Assembly: GCA_032209605.1 (NCBI GenBank)
Contig: JASFXZ010000012.1
Span: forward strand, 3,906,001 to 3,970,000
Direction: 5' to 3'
Length of the DNA: 64,000 nt
Origin: Mactromeris polynyma
Lineage: Eukaryota; Mollusca; Bivalvia; Venerida; Mactridae
The notes under the pieces are model-generated. The model saw only the letters and a list, made by a program, of their open reading frames with translations, had not been told where the DNA came from and made no database searches. The translations under genes were made by a program, and so were the position numbers. Of the stretch, positions 44,252-55,009 are shown piece after piece; position 1 is the first letter of the stretch, and the number at the start of each line of letters is the position of its first letter.

Positions 44252-47020
44252 ATGGCCGATTATAATAGAAGAATACAGCGTCTGCGACGTTTTGAGCCAG
44301 TTGAACGGATTTTTCGGGACCGCTCGAACCCGTTAGAGCAGTTGTCAAGGGAGGAGGTGAGGGATAGGTACAGATTCTATCCAGAGTCTATCTTGCTGTT
44401 GTTGCAGTCATTTTCTGCAGCTCTTGAAACTGATACGAATCGGTCTATGCCCCTCCCACCTCTCTTGTCACTGCTTGTTACACATTATTTTTTGGCGAGT
44501 GGATGCCATTTCATCATTATTGGAGATATACACGGAATCTCCAAATCGTCTGTCAGCAGAGCCGTAAAGAAAACAACCAACCTGATTAGCTCGTTACTTG
44601 GGGAATACGTTAAGTTCCCAACGCTAGCTGCAGATGTAAGAGCAGTGAAGAGGGATTTCTTCTCCATTGCAGGTTAGTTTACTACATTTATGGTTACGAA
44701 AATTATGTGGCGCGAATGTAATGACGAGGTCTAAAAATAGCCTATCCTTTTACCTTATTCCTCAGTCTCGGTAAAAATTACGACTAATATACACGATGAA
44801 CCTCATGTTGTGTTCTCCTTCTCTCACCAACCAATCATTATTGAATGACATCGATTCCATCTTAATTTCGACTGTTTTTCTTTCCGCCTGTTGTCAGACG
44901 TTTCACCCCAAAGTCGTTTCGTACCAAGTCGTTTCGTCCCAAGACGTTTCACCCCCAAAATGGGTGTGGAACGTCTTAGTAATTTATCATATTGAATACA
45001 TATTTTTACTTTATAAATTGATCAAACTTATTAAGTATGTGTATGGTGGATGTATGTATACATATGAGTGTGCATGTGTGTGATTGTATATATGTTTATG
45101 AGTGGGTGTATGGATATATATATATATATATTTTGTCCAGGCTCTATTGAAATTGTGGGTGAAACGTCTTTCTATAACTTCATCTAATTTGTATGTTATT
45201 ATATTTCATGTCTAATATGACAATGTTAACATTGACTACGTAGTGATTCATAAGTGTGTGATTAGAAAATCAATTTGTTTGTATTATCAGGTTTCCCCAA
45301 GGTTGCAGGCTGCATTGACTGCACACATGTACGCATTCGTGGCCCTTCGCAGAACGAGCACGAATTTGTGAACAGAAAAGGCTATCATTCCATTAATGTT
45401 CAGGTAAACTTCACTCATATATTGTAGTAAACAATGTGTACCTCTAAAACAAATATATATGTTTTAATTTATTTACTTGAAAGCTCAAATAATAGCATAA
45501 TATTTCACCATATAACTTTTTTCATTGATTTATAGTACAAAATAGTAATTTATTTCGTATAAAATTTATTTGCTGAATTTCAGATGATATGTGATGCCAA
45601 GTTCAACATTTTGAATGTTGTAGCGAAGTGGCCAGGAAGTGTACATGACAGTCGGGTGTTCATGGAATCTTCGGTGTGCAGATATTTACAAACTGGTCAG
45701 TATATACTATTGAGGATAACGCAATGTTCACAAAATATATGAAATATAATGGTGTTTTATTGATTAGTGGAAAATGAAGTTATCAAATGCACATATTAAT
45801 TTATTGTTAATTTTTTACAACACTATTCACAAATACTGTGAACATATGTATCATAAAATAAAACTGACTACATTAAAGTCTCTATACAGTGACCACTAAG
45901 TGCTGGTTATACAGTTATCCACTAAATAAAACTTAACTTGTGTTCAGCATTTAGTGACCAATTGTATTTATACGTAAGAATGTTTCTTTATTTAGTGGTC
46001 GCTGTAATGAGACTTTACTTGATTAACATGTGTAATATGCTGTTAATACGAAACGCCTCAATCAGTAATGTTATTTTTTGTTCATATGACAGCATATTAC
46101 AAAATAAATAAATTAATAATTGCATAAAAGTAACAAACTTCTAGTTCAATGAGATCTTAACAATACAAATGATATACATTTTAATTGTACAAACATACGC
46201 CTTTAAGTGTACATAAAAAAATTAACAGCTACATGTATTTATCAATTGATATCAGGTGCCTTAGATGGACATATTCTAGGGGATAGTGGGTATCCTTGTC
46301 GCCCTTATCTACTAACACCATATTTACACCCATCTACACCTGCACAAGAAAGGTAAGAAACTTTAATTGATTAAAAATATAATATTTTTTAATCTTCACT
46401 ATATAAACTTTTTACAATTAACACATTTTGCAGGATATTATTAATCGTTTTATTTGATTAAAGTAGTAATATCTCTTGTTTCACAAAACCAACTCTAACA
46501 TGACAGAATATCCTCAGAATATTCCAATGTTGGAATAGAAACAGTTCATTTATAGGTGTGATGAATAACAAATTATATCACAGTTAGATCAATTGTGTCC
46601 ATGACGTAGTAAAATATACAACAATCATTATTGTAATCACATAACAATGTAACAAAATGGAAGCCTCTTATAAGACCAATTGAAACTACATTATTCATAT
46701 GTTATTTTATTTTTAAATTCTATTCCGACAGATACAATAATGCTCTGGTGAAGACCTGTGTTATTATTGAACAAACATTTGGAGTTATAAAACGAAGATT
46801 TGCATGTCTTCATTATGGACTTAGATTGAACCCTCAAAGAACATGTGAGATTGTTGTTGCTTGTGCCGTTCTGCACAACTTTGGACAACAACAAGGTGAT
46901 AGTCTTCCAAGACAAATAGAATTGGTCAATGAGCCACAATGTAACGACCAGCAACCACCTCAAGCTGCAGTTGCTGGAAACATTTATCGAAATCTCATTG
47001 TTGCCTCATACTTTCAATAA
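44252..47020 (+). CDS. HARBI1-like PIF/Harbinger transposase, intact (343 aa)
   Basis: Five exons join in frame: 44252-44672, 45291-45403, 45584-45695, 46256-46352 and 46732-47020 (1032 nt with stop). Motifs: [20 protein letters not shown] at the N-terminus, [20 protein letters not shown] (helix-turn-helix region), [19 protein letters not shown] (first catalytic D; Cys replaces the usual Gly of DGTH), [32 protein letters not shown] (second D) and [20 protein letters not shown] (E). It ends [15 protein letters not shown]. Length is normal for the family. The transposase should cut the 44051/51618 ends with help from the Myb-like protein encoded convergently downstream. All splice sites are GT-AG. 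Confidence 0.93.
44885..45200. repeat. Repeated GTCGTTTCGTCCCAA words and a TA run in intron 1
   Basis: AGACGTTTCACCCC, AGTCGTTTCGTACCA, AGTCGTTTCGTCCCA and AGACGTTTCACCCCC follow one another at 44897-44956. A related GGGTGAAACGTCTT lies at 45160. A short (TA)n run lies at 45116-45131. This may be a small inverted-repeat element. Confidence 0.6.
45876..46015. mobile_element. 140-bp mariner-type MITE in intron 3
   Basis: Ends AAGTCTCTATACAGTGACCA and, reversed, AAGTCTCATTACAGCGACCA, with TA on both sides (45874-45875 and 46016-46017). No ORF. Confidence 0.7.
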
Positions 47021-47758
47021 TTTGATAAATGTAATATTTAATTTCCATCACAAAAGTTAAGTTCAAGTATTCATTATATATTTCTTTGATGGCTGGTTTA
47101 AAGGGGTTTTACTGTAATACCGAGTTAAGAGAGAGATAAATGTTGAAGGCACTGCAGTTTGACAGTACTATGTTTACATATTTGTGTAAGGTATGTAAGT
47201 TCAAACTGTACAATTGATACAATAATGAATATCCAAACTGTTAGTGGGTGTTAGAGAATGTAAATTATTTTTCAAATGGGTCACAAATTCACCAACCTAA
47301 TACATTGGATTTTATCTTAACATAGATACAGTGAAATCCCATTATAAATTTACATTATCTAACATCAACTCATATTTTGGATTTGCATTATTGTACCAAT
47401 TGTACAGTTTGAATTTGCTAAAGGTAAATGATTAATGAACATTTAAAAAACATAAAATAAATGCTTGTGTCATGTCAAGATAATGAACTAAAAGAATGAT
47501 TGTTTTGAAAAGTCAAAGCTTGTAGCAGAGCTATGAAACTGAATAGTTAACCCTTTCATCCATAACAAATATTCAACATATAAATGTATAAACATCTAGT
47601 CCAAAGCTCAGACATTATATAATTGAAAATGTTTATGATAAATGTGGCTAAAGGTGACATTGTTCATTAAGAGTTATTTCATAGTCGATCATACTTTTTA
47701 CAAAAGTTGTTTCTTTAAGTTGAGTCAAAATGCATCTGCATATGGGGAAAAGGGTTAA
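47021..47758. other. Space between convergent Harbinger genes
   Basis: AT-rich, with no gene. It should contain the 3' UTRs and polyadenylation signals of the transposase and the Myb-like gene. Confidence 0.5.
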
Positions 47759-50700
47759 CTATTCTTCACCTTGAACAGGTACAATAACTCCCAGCTGCTT
47801 TTTTATGAGTTGCTTTTTCAAAAGGTACAATTCATTGTCTAAATGTTTTTTATTTTCCCAATAAGCAGTTTCTGCTTCAAATTTCTTTGTCTCTGCTAAA
47901 AGCTTTGACTTTTCAATTGAGTAAAGATCAGATTCAAGAGTATCTCTTTTTCTCTTTGTTGTTCTCTTGCATTGAATTGTCGAAATTGGCGTCGGTAAGA
48001 TATTTGTTGATAATGGTTGAGCTGTAAACATAATATTATAACAATAGAAAATTGTGAAAATGCACAATAAGCAAATATATTTTGTTTTTTTAAATTATAA
48101 TTTTTTTGACTATTTATTCCTTGCATGTTAATATAAGTAGTGTTTCATGTTACTCTTTTTAAATACAATAAACAAAATAAAGTATGATTCATGTTATAAG
48201 GTATTCCAAAATGTTCATTATACATGTAAAGAACTTAATTATTGATCATAAATTGTATCTAATCAGATAAACATAACAATGATATTTCCATTGTTTAATG
48301 AACATCATAAAACTAAGTACATTAATGTTTAAAGCACTCACTTGTGGTGTGATTGTCTGTTTGTTTTGTAACAACTGGAACATATGTGCTGAAATATTTT
48401 TAATGCATACAAAACTAGAATAAATTAATATTATTTTGAATACAAATGTTGCAACATTAGTTGTATTCATATCTAATATACAATAGACGAAATATAAACC
48501 ATTGTGGCAAATGGAGAAATTACTCATAATGAGCCGTTCCTATTTTTATCAACGTTCAAATATGTCCATTGTTTAAAAATATGACAATTTCACTTATAAA
48601 TTTATATTTTTTGTTTTTTACTACATATACTCTATAGATGTTCATAAATTCGTCTGCTGTTGATTTGATGTAATATTACTGACTGAATACCAAATTGTAC
48701 TTCAATATTCATGTCGTAGTTATATCAATAAGCCATATATATACAGTGTGGAGAAAATTATTTCTATTATAAATCATTGTAACTTGTCAGAATTCAATAC
48801 ATACCTTACAATGTCCACTCCAACATTGTCCACACTGATCAATGATAAGTCTGCCGCCGCCTCATGATCTTCATTAGTGCCAGTTGTACTTGCATCAACT
48901 TGTCAAGTAAATAAAATGTGATAAAGTCTAGTTATTATGTTTAATTGCAAAGCTGCAAACATTAATCTATGAATTAGTTATTTAAAAATTCCTTAAATTA
49001 GTTTTGTGTCGTTCATAAATCCTATGAGATTGTTAATTTTTGATAACATTACTTTATAATCTCTTTGTGAACAGTAAAACTTTTAGATTTAAGGTAACAT
49101 CATTATTGTGCAGACGGTACAGTAATTTCTGTGGATTTTATTGATCAAAATTACAAATTTTAGTTTATAGTTGTAGTTCATTTTAGGATATAAGTAATTG
49201 AAGCTTTTCCCCTACTTCATTTTTGGAATGTCTTCCATTCTATGTTCTATATTATTATAAGGCTTCATAATAAAAACCTTGAATGAATCAAATTGACAAC
49301 AGTTATATGTGTTTAGTGTACTTTTTTATGCCATTTGGTTGTTCACCAAAATGACCAAGTTTACTTTAATGTCAAATACAAAACAAGTTAGAAATACCTG
49401 TATTGCACAGAGACTCTAGCCCGCCACTTATGCCAGTGGCCTCAGCAGAGTTGTTCTTCACCCAATGCTGTACAATAAGGTCCTCGCATGGTAGAAAAAC
49501 AGCCATCGAGCCACCTCCAGTCTTGTTGACAGAGTCCATCTTTTCTTTGGCTGAAATAATAAAGAAACAATAAAGATAGCATAATCAAAGCATACATGTA
49601 CAGTCAAACCTGTCTGTAAAGACCACCTATGAGAACAGCAAAATGTGGTCTTTGTTTACAGATGGTCTCTATTAACAGATTAAATATCATTGAAAATGGT
49701 CTGATGGGAGATAAAATTAGTGGTCTTTGCAGACAGGTTTAACAATAGTGGTCTTTGATCTCAGGTGGTCTTTAACACATGTTTGACTGTAGTTGTTAAC
49801 ATTATGCTATGATATAATTCGATATTCGTATGTAATTTGATAACTCCATGTAATAAGTATTGGAACTTGTTACATACATTAATAATATGCGTTGATCAGT
49901 TATTTCATTATCAGTTTTGATTTAATCCAAATAACAGACACAAAATTATAACTACCCATGACACTTTAATACTTACTATCCTTTTAGATGAATTAGTGTA
50001 CATGACTCACTTTCTCACTGATATCACATGATATATTGCAAATTTCAACAACAATTTTAAAGCGTTGTGAGATATAATATTTAGATATCTTGTTCCATAC
50101 ATATATAATATTTATTAAAATACATATTCAATGGAACAACAAAACAAGTTTTCAATTACAAGTATGTTTAATGGATTGGATTTGAAATTTAGATTGCGAA
50201 TCATTTACCTAAATGTTCCATACATATATGTGATAATGTCTCAGTAAAAGCGGCAGATTATAAGTATATGAATTACCTTTTCCCTTACAGTTGTAGTACA
50301 GCTTTTTCAGTTCGGCTACTGTCCGAATGCACGCTGTACGTCCTGATCTAAAACAGAAATAATTTACATGTAATGAAGATTATGATCATGTAACTATTTG
50401 CTACTTTTTAACAATGTCACAAAACATTTCTATTCATTAACCATTCTCATGCTTTACATTTAAACACAAATCTTTCTTTTTGTCAATATCAATGTAAAGT
50501 GAAATTTTCTGGCATTCATTAATATTACAAAATTGAACGGATAAAAAGTGCAGCCGGTACAGGGGCTCGAATCCAAGACCACTCGCTTACAGGGCGAATG
50601 ATCTACCATCTGAGCTAACCGGGCTGCTAAGAGCTCCATGAACCCACAATCACTACAATACCATATGATTATTTGTTTCACAAAAGCCACTACCTAAATG

Positions 50701-51318
50701 ACGATAGAGGCTGAGCTATCCATATACATGTAGTATGATTATACATTGAATGACAATCTCCTCAATGTATCATGTTAATTAGTCATCTTCATTTGGAAAA
50801 ATATTTAAACAATAACTATAACATAGCATATTGTTCTTCTTCTCCTTCTTACAATTTTTCATCTGCTACATATACTGCCAATCCGGGAATGGATATAAAT
50901 TCTCATTGTTTTTAAACGTTTTGGTACGGGTAACGATTGATATGTAATGTTGTTAAAAAATAAAATAAACCCACATATACCGACTTGTAACGATGTAAAC
51001 AGATTAAAATATTGCCATGTACATTGAAGTTAAATGTGAATTCAAATTAGCAGCGTACAATCACACAGCCACTCGTGTGCCGTTAAAAGTAACAATACAA
51101 ATCGAGCAATGGGAATGCTTGATTGATAATGGGGTTGAAAGTGTCACTTACGAGTTTGAAGAATCTGCTATTTCATGCCAGCATCTTTCTTTGGATTTGG
51201 CTCCAGAAGTAGCCCCACGAAATTTTCCGAAAAGTTCATCACTTCTGCTTATTATTTCTTCGATGGCAAATTCCTTTTCACAAGAAGTCCAATTTGGATT
51301 GCGCTTTCGCGAATCCAT
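47759..51318 (-). CDS. Harbinger Myb/SANT-like partner protein, intact (264 aa)
   Basis: Six exons on -: 51318-51152, 50347-50277, 49550-49398, 48898-48805, 48388-48342 and 48021-47759 (795 nt with stop, all phases matching). Exons 1-2 form the Myb/SANT domain: NPNWTSCEKEFAIEEIISRS, AKSKERCWHEIADSSN and RTVAELKKLYYNCKGK. Exon 3 has the hallmark VNKTGGGSMAV and GISGGLESL. The last exon is a long coiled coil (KSKLLAETKKFEAETAYWEN to QLIKKQLGVI). Exon 4 must use the donor AAG|GTATG at 48805; the nearer GTAAGG would break the frame. In this superfamily the Myb-like protein binds ends and carries the transposase into the nucleus. Confidence 0.9.
49601..49789. mobile_element. 189-bp mariner-type MITE in intron 2 of the Myb-like gene
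   Basis: CAGTCAAACCTGTCTGTAAA at the left and, reversed, CAGTCAAACATGTGTTAAAG at the right. TA on both sides (49599-49600 and 49790-49791). Internal GTGGTCTTT words repeat. No ORF. Confidence 0.8.
50553..50627 (-). repeat. tRNA-like sequence (SINE or tRNA pseudogene)
   Basis: On - it has an A box TTAGCTCAGATGGTAGA, an anticodon arm TTCGCCCTGTAAGCGAG and a B box GATTCGAGCCC. The arms at both ends pair only with one unmatched C (CAGCC/GGCTG), and the position before the anticodon is C where tRNAs have U. It resembles a Thr(UGU)-type tRNA but is more likely a SINE head, sitting in an intron of the Harbinger Myb-like gene. Confidence 0.55.
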
Positions 51319-53374
51319 ATTGCCAAACGACAATTTTGACAAGCACTGACAGCTTGTGACGTAATATGCATTGTTTACACAAATTGCTATGATGTCACAC
51401 GCTAAATAACTGAAAATCGCCTCCAAATGAAGAGTAGCTACGAAACAAACGAAAAGAACGGAAAGTTAAGAACGCTATTCGTTCTTAGCTTAGCGATTAC
51501 TTAAGAACGTTAGTGAAACGCAAATATCGTCAAATTCTTAGTTAAGAATGTTAACAGTCTAAGACTACTGTTAATTCTTAGTTTAAGGAATTACTTAAGA
51601 ATGTTCGTGAAACTGGAGCCTGGTGTCTGCATCATGTATGTTATATCCTTGTGAAAACCAACAAGAATGCGCCATGCCATGTACCAGTTTTTGTGTTGAC
51701 TTACAATAAACAGTAAAAGTTTATTCAAATTTAAGACGCATGTACTGTACTTACAGAAACAAATTACAAACATATTAATAAGTTGTCTTTGTGTGGTATA
51801 AATTGTTTATTTCATGAATGTAAGTTTGATTTGAAAACATTATTTATATAATGCAGTATCATAAATTACAACCGCATATTTCAAGACTTATTGGAAAAAG
51901 TAACCGTACATAATTATTTAATTATATTATGAATATGTATAAGAATGCTGATGTACAAGTGAAACTCTGGTTTTAGAATGTATACGATAAAATAATAAAA
52001 TACTCACCAAAGCAGTTATCAGCATGAAAGCCACATTCATCTTCACCTCCACCAAATTTACTAAGGCCATCATCAAGCATAGAAATGACTGCATTTGGAC
52101 CACGAATTCCTTTTCCATCAGGACCAATTGTTTGGGATTTATCGATTTAGTAGTTCACCTGACGTGGTATGGTATCAATTCTAAATCCAAACACATGTAC
52201 GCGACGAGATGTAACGAAGTACAATGGCCCCACCTGTCTTCCATGGTGTGGAACAGTGACCAGCTGAGCAAAATCAAAGGTGTAATGGATTTTATTGCTG
52301 ACACCATCCAATGCTGTCCTCACCCAGGAACAAAATCACGTTCCTTTTGTGCAGTATCAATGTGAAGACTAAAACCTGCACATCCTGTCATCTTTTCGCA
52401 TTCAGTACGAGCATCCATTATTTGTTTTCTGAAGCTTTCACATTTGGAGCAAACATCATCACGAGGTGAAGCAATCCTGATACTTGGACAGCATGATCTC
52501 CAGGTATCAGTAAAAGTGCTGTATTTCAGTACCCTTGCATTTTCTTCAGAGCAACATACTATTCAGAACCTCGTGGTGCTGCAGGCATTGGTAGCCCTAT
52601 TTCTTCACCCTTGTTTTTAATGAAGTTTACCACACGCAATATATATTCATATGAAAGGGTATTATGTGGTCGTTTGCCTTTGTTTCCGTGCTCACGTCTA
52701 ACAAGTCCATGTTGACGGATGTGGGTCATTGGAGCTCTCAAGGTAAAATGTACAATGTCAAAAAGTAAACAAAATGCATCTTTGCAAACAACACTGTCTC
52801 TAAACTTGTATTCAATGCTCTGCCGTTTTGTATCATTTTCATCATAAACTTGCATGCACCCCAATCTGTTCAGAACTCCCATAATGTAAAACTCTTTCTC
52901 TGACTTCTCCATCTCTCTCAAATTAAAAATATGTTCTTGGACTTCTTGTTCATGAAATGGATATAAAGAGTCATTCTGACAATAAGATGCTAGTCTTGAT
53001 GTTACAATACACTCAGATTCAGTCCTTACATTTTCTTCAATAGCTAAAACAACACTGTTAATACTCAAAAAGTCTTCGATGATATTATCTCCTTCAGTTT
53101 CATTGTCCGTAAAGTTTTCCGCATCAGTCTTCTTCATCTTCACATTCATGTCTATTTCCAGCATTATGTATTCTTCCAAAATGTTTATCATAATACTGTG
53201 TGATTTCCTGAAATACAAAATAAATCAAATAAAATCGTCTGTAGGTATGCTCAAATAAAACAAAAGTATTATAAATATACTTAATTTCATGAGAAAAAAT
53301 TATTCTACAATACATTTTTCTAAGTCATAATATGTCACATGTAAAGAAAAAAAACTGGGAAAAAATTAACAACT

Positions 53375-53450
53375 ACCAAGATTCGAAATCGCGACCTTCA
53401 GCTTACTAAGCCACTGTCACATTCACTACACAACAGAGGCCACACTAAAA
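53375..53450 (-). repeat. tRNA-related SINE head
   Basis: On -, an A-box-like AGTGGCTTAGTAAGC and a B-box-like GATTTCGAATC. The arms do not pair. Lies upstream of the DUF7869-like pseudogene. Confidence 0.45.
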
Positions 53451-53900
53451 TAGATTCATCAATTCTATTTTTAGAAGTATGTTAGGGGAAACTACTCTGT
53501 AATTAATTTCATAAATTCATTAATACACAAGTTTCAGAGTTCGAAAAAGTAAATACACCGTCACTTATTTTAATTTATATAAGTCATGATGCATATTATT
53601 AGCACTATCCTACAGTATATGGTGTGTTTACAGCTATAATCAAGTGTTGTGAACAACGACTTCAACTAGTTCAAGTTGAACGTTTGCAGACGAACGATCC
53701 GAACTCGACGCTTTCACTTGAAATTAAAGACAATTTCACTCCAAACAAAAATTGATGATACTTAACGAATGTGTATTTATCTCCCTTTGTGACGAAGGGC
53801 ATGGATTTTGTGCTCCGTGAATTTTATGGAATTAAATGTAAAATTAAAGTGATTTACAGGATTATTTTTGGACTAAACCGATTGTAAGTACTTTAACTTC

Positions 53901-54990
53901 ATGCCACCAAAACAAAAAACCACAACCAAAAAGGTAAATAAGAAGAAAAAGCGTAAAAACATTTCGCCATTGTTTGAGGAAACCAATACACAAAGCACGA
54001 GCTACACGAGTGACCAAAACACGAGCACGGAAACCGGTTCGAAAACACCTGTGTTCGTAAATTGTGACACAGATGTGAATAATCAAACCAAACGGCAACG
54101 AAACCACACAGTGCAATTTAACTACGATACGCCTACAATAAACCGACTTATGACATCGCAAGTGAACTATCCACAGTCATTTAATGGCCAATTATATGCA
54201 GTCACCGCCATGTCAGTTCACCCCACAATTCATGACTATCCCGCATCCGAAAAATGCATCAGCCAGTTTCCTGATCAACCACCACCTTGGGCTTTAAGTA
54301 TTATGGAGGACATTAAAACGATAAAAACAAGCGTTGGAAAAATCGACAATATTGAAAAAATAGTCAACTCCATGTGCGCGAAGCTCGGTGACCTCAAAAT
54401 CAAGGTCAATAGTATTGAAACTCGTGTTTCTGAGGTTGAAAATGCCACCTTCTTCATCAGTGAAAAATACGACGAACACTCACTTGAACTTACTACAACA
54501 CAACAGTCAGTGAAACATCTTCAGGAATCGTGTGAAACAATAAATGATGAACTGAAAAACAAATTACTTGACATGGAATTTCGAAGTATGAGAACAGACT
54601 GCTCCACGGGTAGATTCGACTAGTGCAGAAACTCCCATACTCAAAACATATGAGGATCTCGTCAAGAGTGTTATTTCTGACACGCTAAATATCGCTACCC
54701 CAGATATCTCCTTTGATCGAGCTCATCGTCTAGGCAATAAAGTCATCCTAAACAAGCCTCGACCAATGCTAGTGAAGTTTCACTACCACCGCCAACGTGA
54801 ACAGGTTCGACAAGCTTCTTTTGACCTTAAGGCTGACGGGATCGGCGTACAGATACCAAAAGAGTGGCGTGACGCCAGGCGCAACTTGAACAACATATAC
54901 CTCAGCGAGAAGGAGGCGGGCAAAACCGTCCGATTAGTAGGCGACAAACTTTATGTCAACGGTGCAGTGTACAACCCACCAAAACCCTAG
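53901..54990 (+). pseudogene. LINE ORF1 (L1 ORF1p-like), one frameshift
   Basis: The N-terminus is Lys-rich (MPPKQKTTTKKVNKKKKRK), followed by a disordered region and a predicted coiled coil from about 54310 (IKTIKTSVGKIDNIEKIVNS and IKVNSIETRVSEVENATFF). A frameshift near 54597 leads into a second frame with FDRAHRLGNKV, RPMLVKFHYHRQREQV and IPKEWRDARRNLNNIY then YVNGAVYNPP, the C-terminal pattern of L1 ORF1p (Transposase_22). It binds RNA as a trimer in related elements. It ends at 54990, about 20 bp before ORF2. Confidence 0.8.
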
Positions 54991-55009
54991 AGGTGTCGAG
55001 AGGAGCAAA

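Larger units (their letters stand above)
44051..51618 (+). mobile_element. Complete two-gene Harbinger-like transposon, 7568 bp
   Basis: Terminal inverted repeats start CTCCAGTTTCACGAACATTC at 44051 and, reversed, end at 51618. They continue into subterminal repeats of CTTAAG and AGTCTTAG. CCTGG stands at 44046-44050 and 51619-51623. It carries a HARBI1-type transposase on + (44252-47020) and a Myb-like partner on - (51318-47759), both open through all exons. It looks intact and recent, inserted in a DUF7869-like gene. The introns hold two small MITEs and a tRNA-like sequence. Confidence 0.93.
43895..53218 (-). pseudogene. DUF7869-like transposase-related gene, split by Harbinger
   Basis: Pieces on - in order: 53218-52400 (CLLFDIVHFTLRAPMTHIRQ, VRREHGNKGKRPHNTLSYEY, GLPMPAAPRGS, then FTDTWRSCCPSIRIASPRDD and VCSKCESFRKQI), 52330-52008 (HYTFDFAQLVTVPHHGRQVG, GPLYFVTSRRVHVFGFRIDT, then GFHADNCFG), 51705-51619 (HKNWYMAWRILVGFHKDITY) and, across the Harbinger, 44050-43895 (HTKCLVDAGFGSAKRLSRRT). 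FDFAQ, HADNC and GHTKCLVD are three acidic motifs in a DDE-like order, as in proteins annotated DUF7869. Removing the Harbinger and one CCTGG rejoins the last two pieces in frame. Stops near 52559 and 52130 and frameshifts show that the gene was already decaying. It is likely transposon-derived. Confidence 0.75.

Noticed and set aside
50553..50627. Functional tRNA gene
   Set aside because: The acceptor stem has an unpaired base and the anticodon loop lacks the usual U33.
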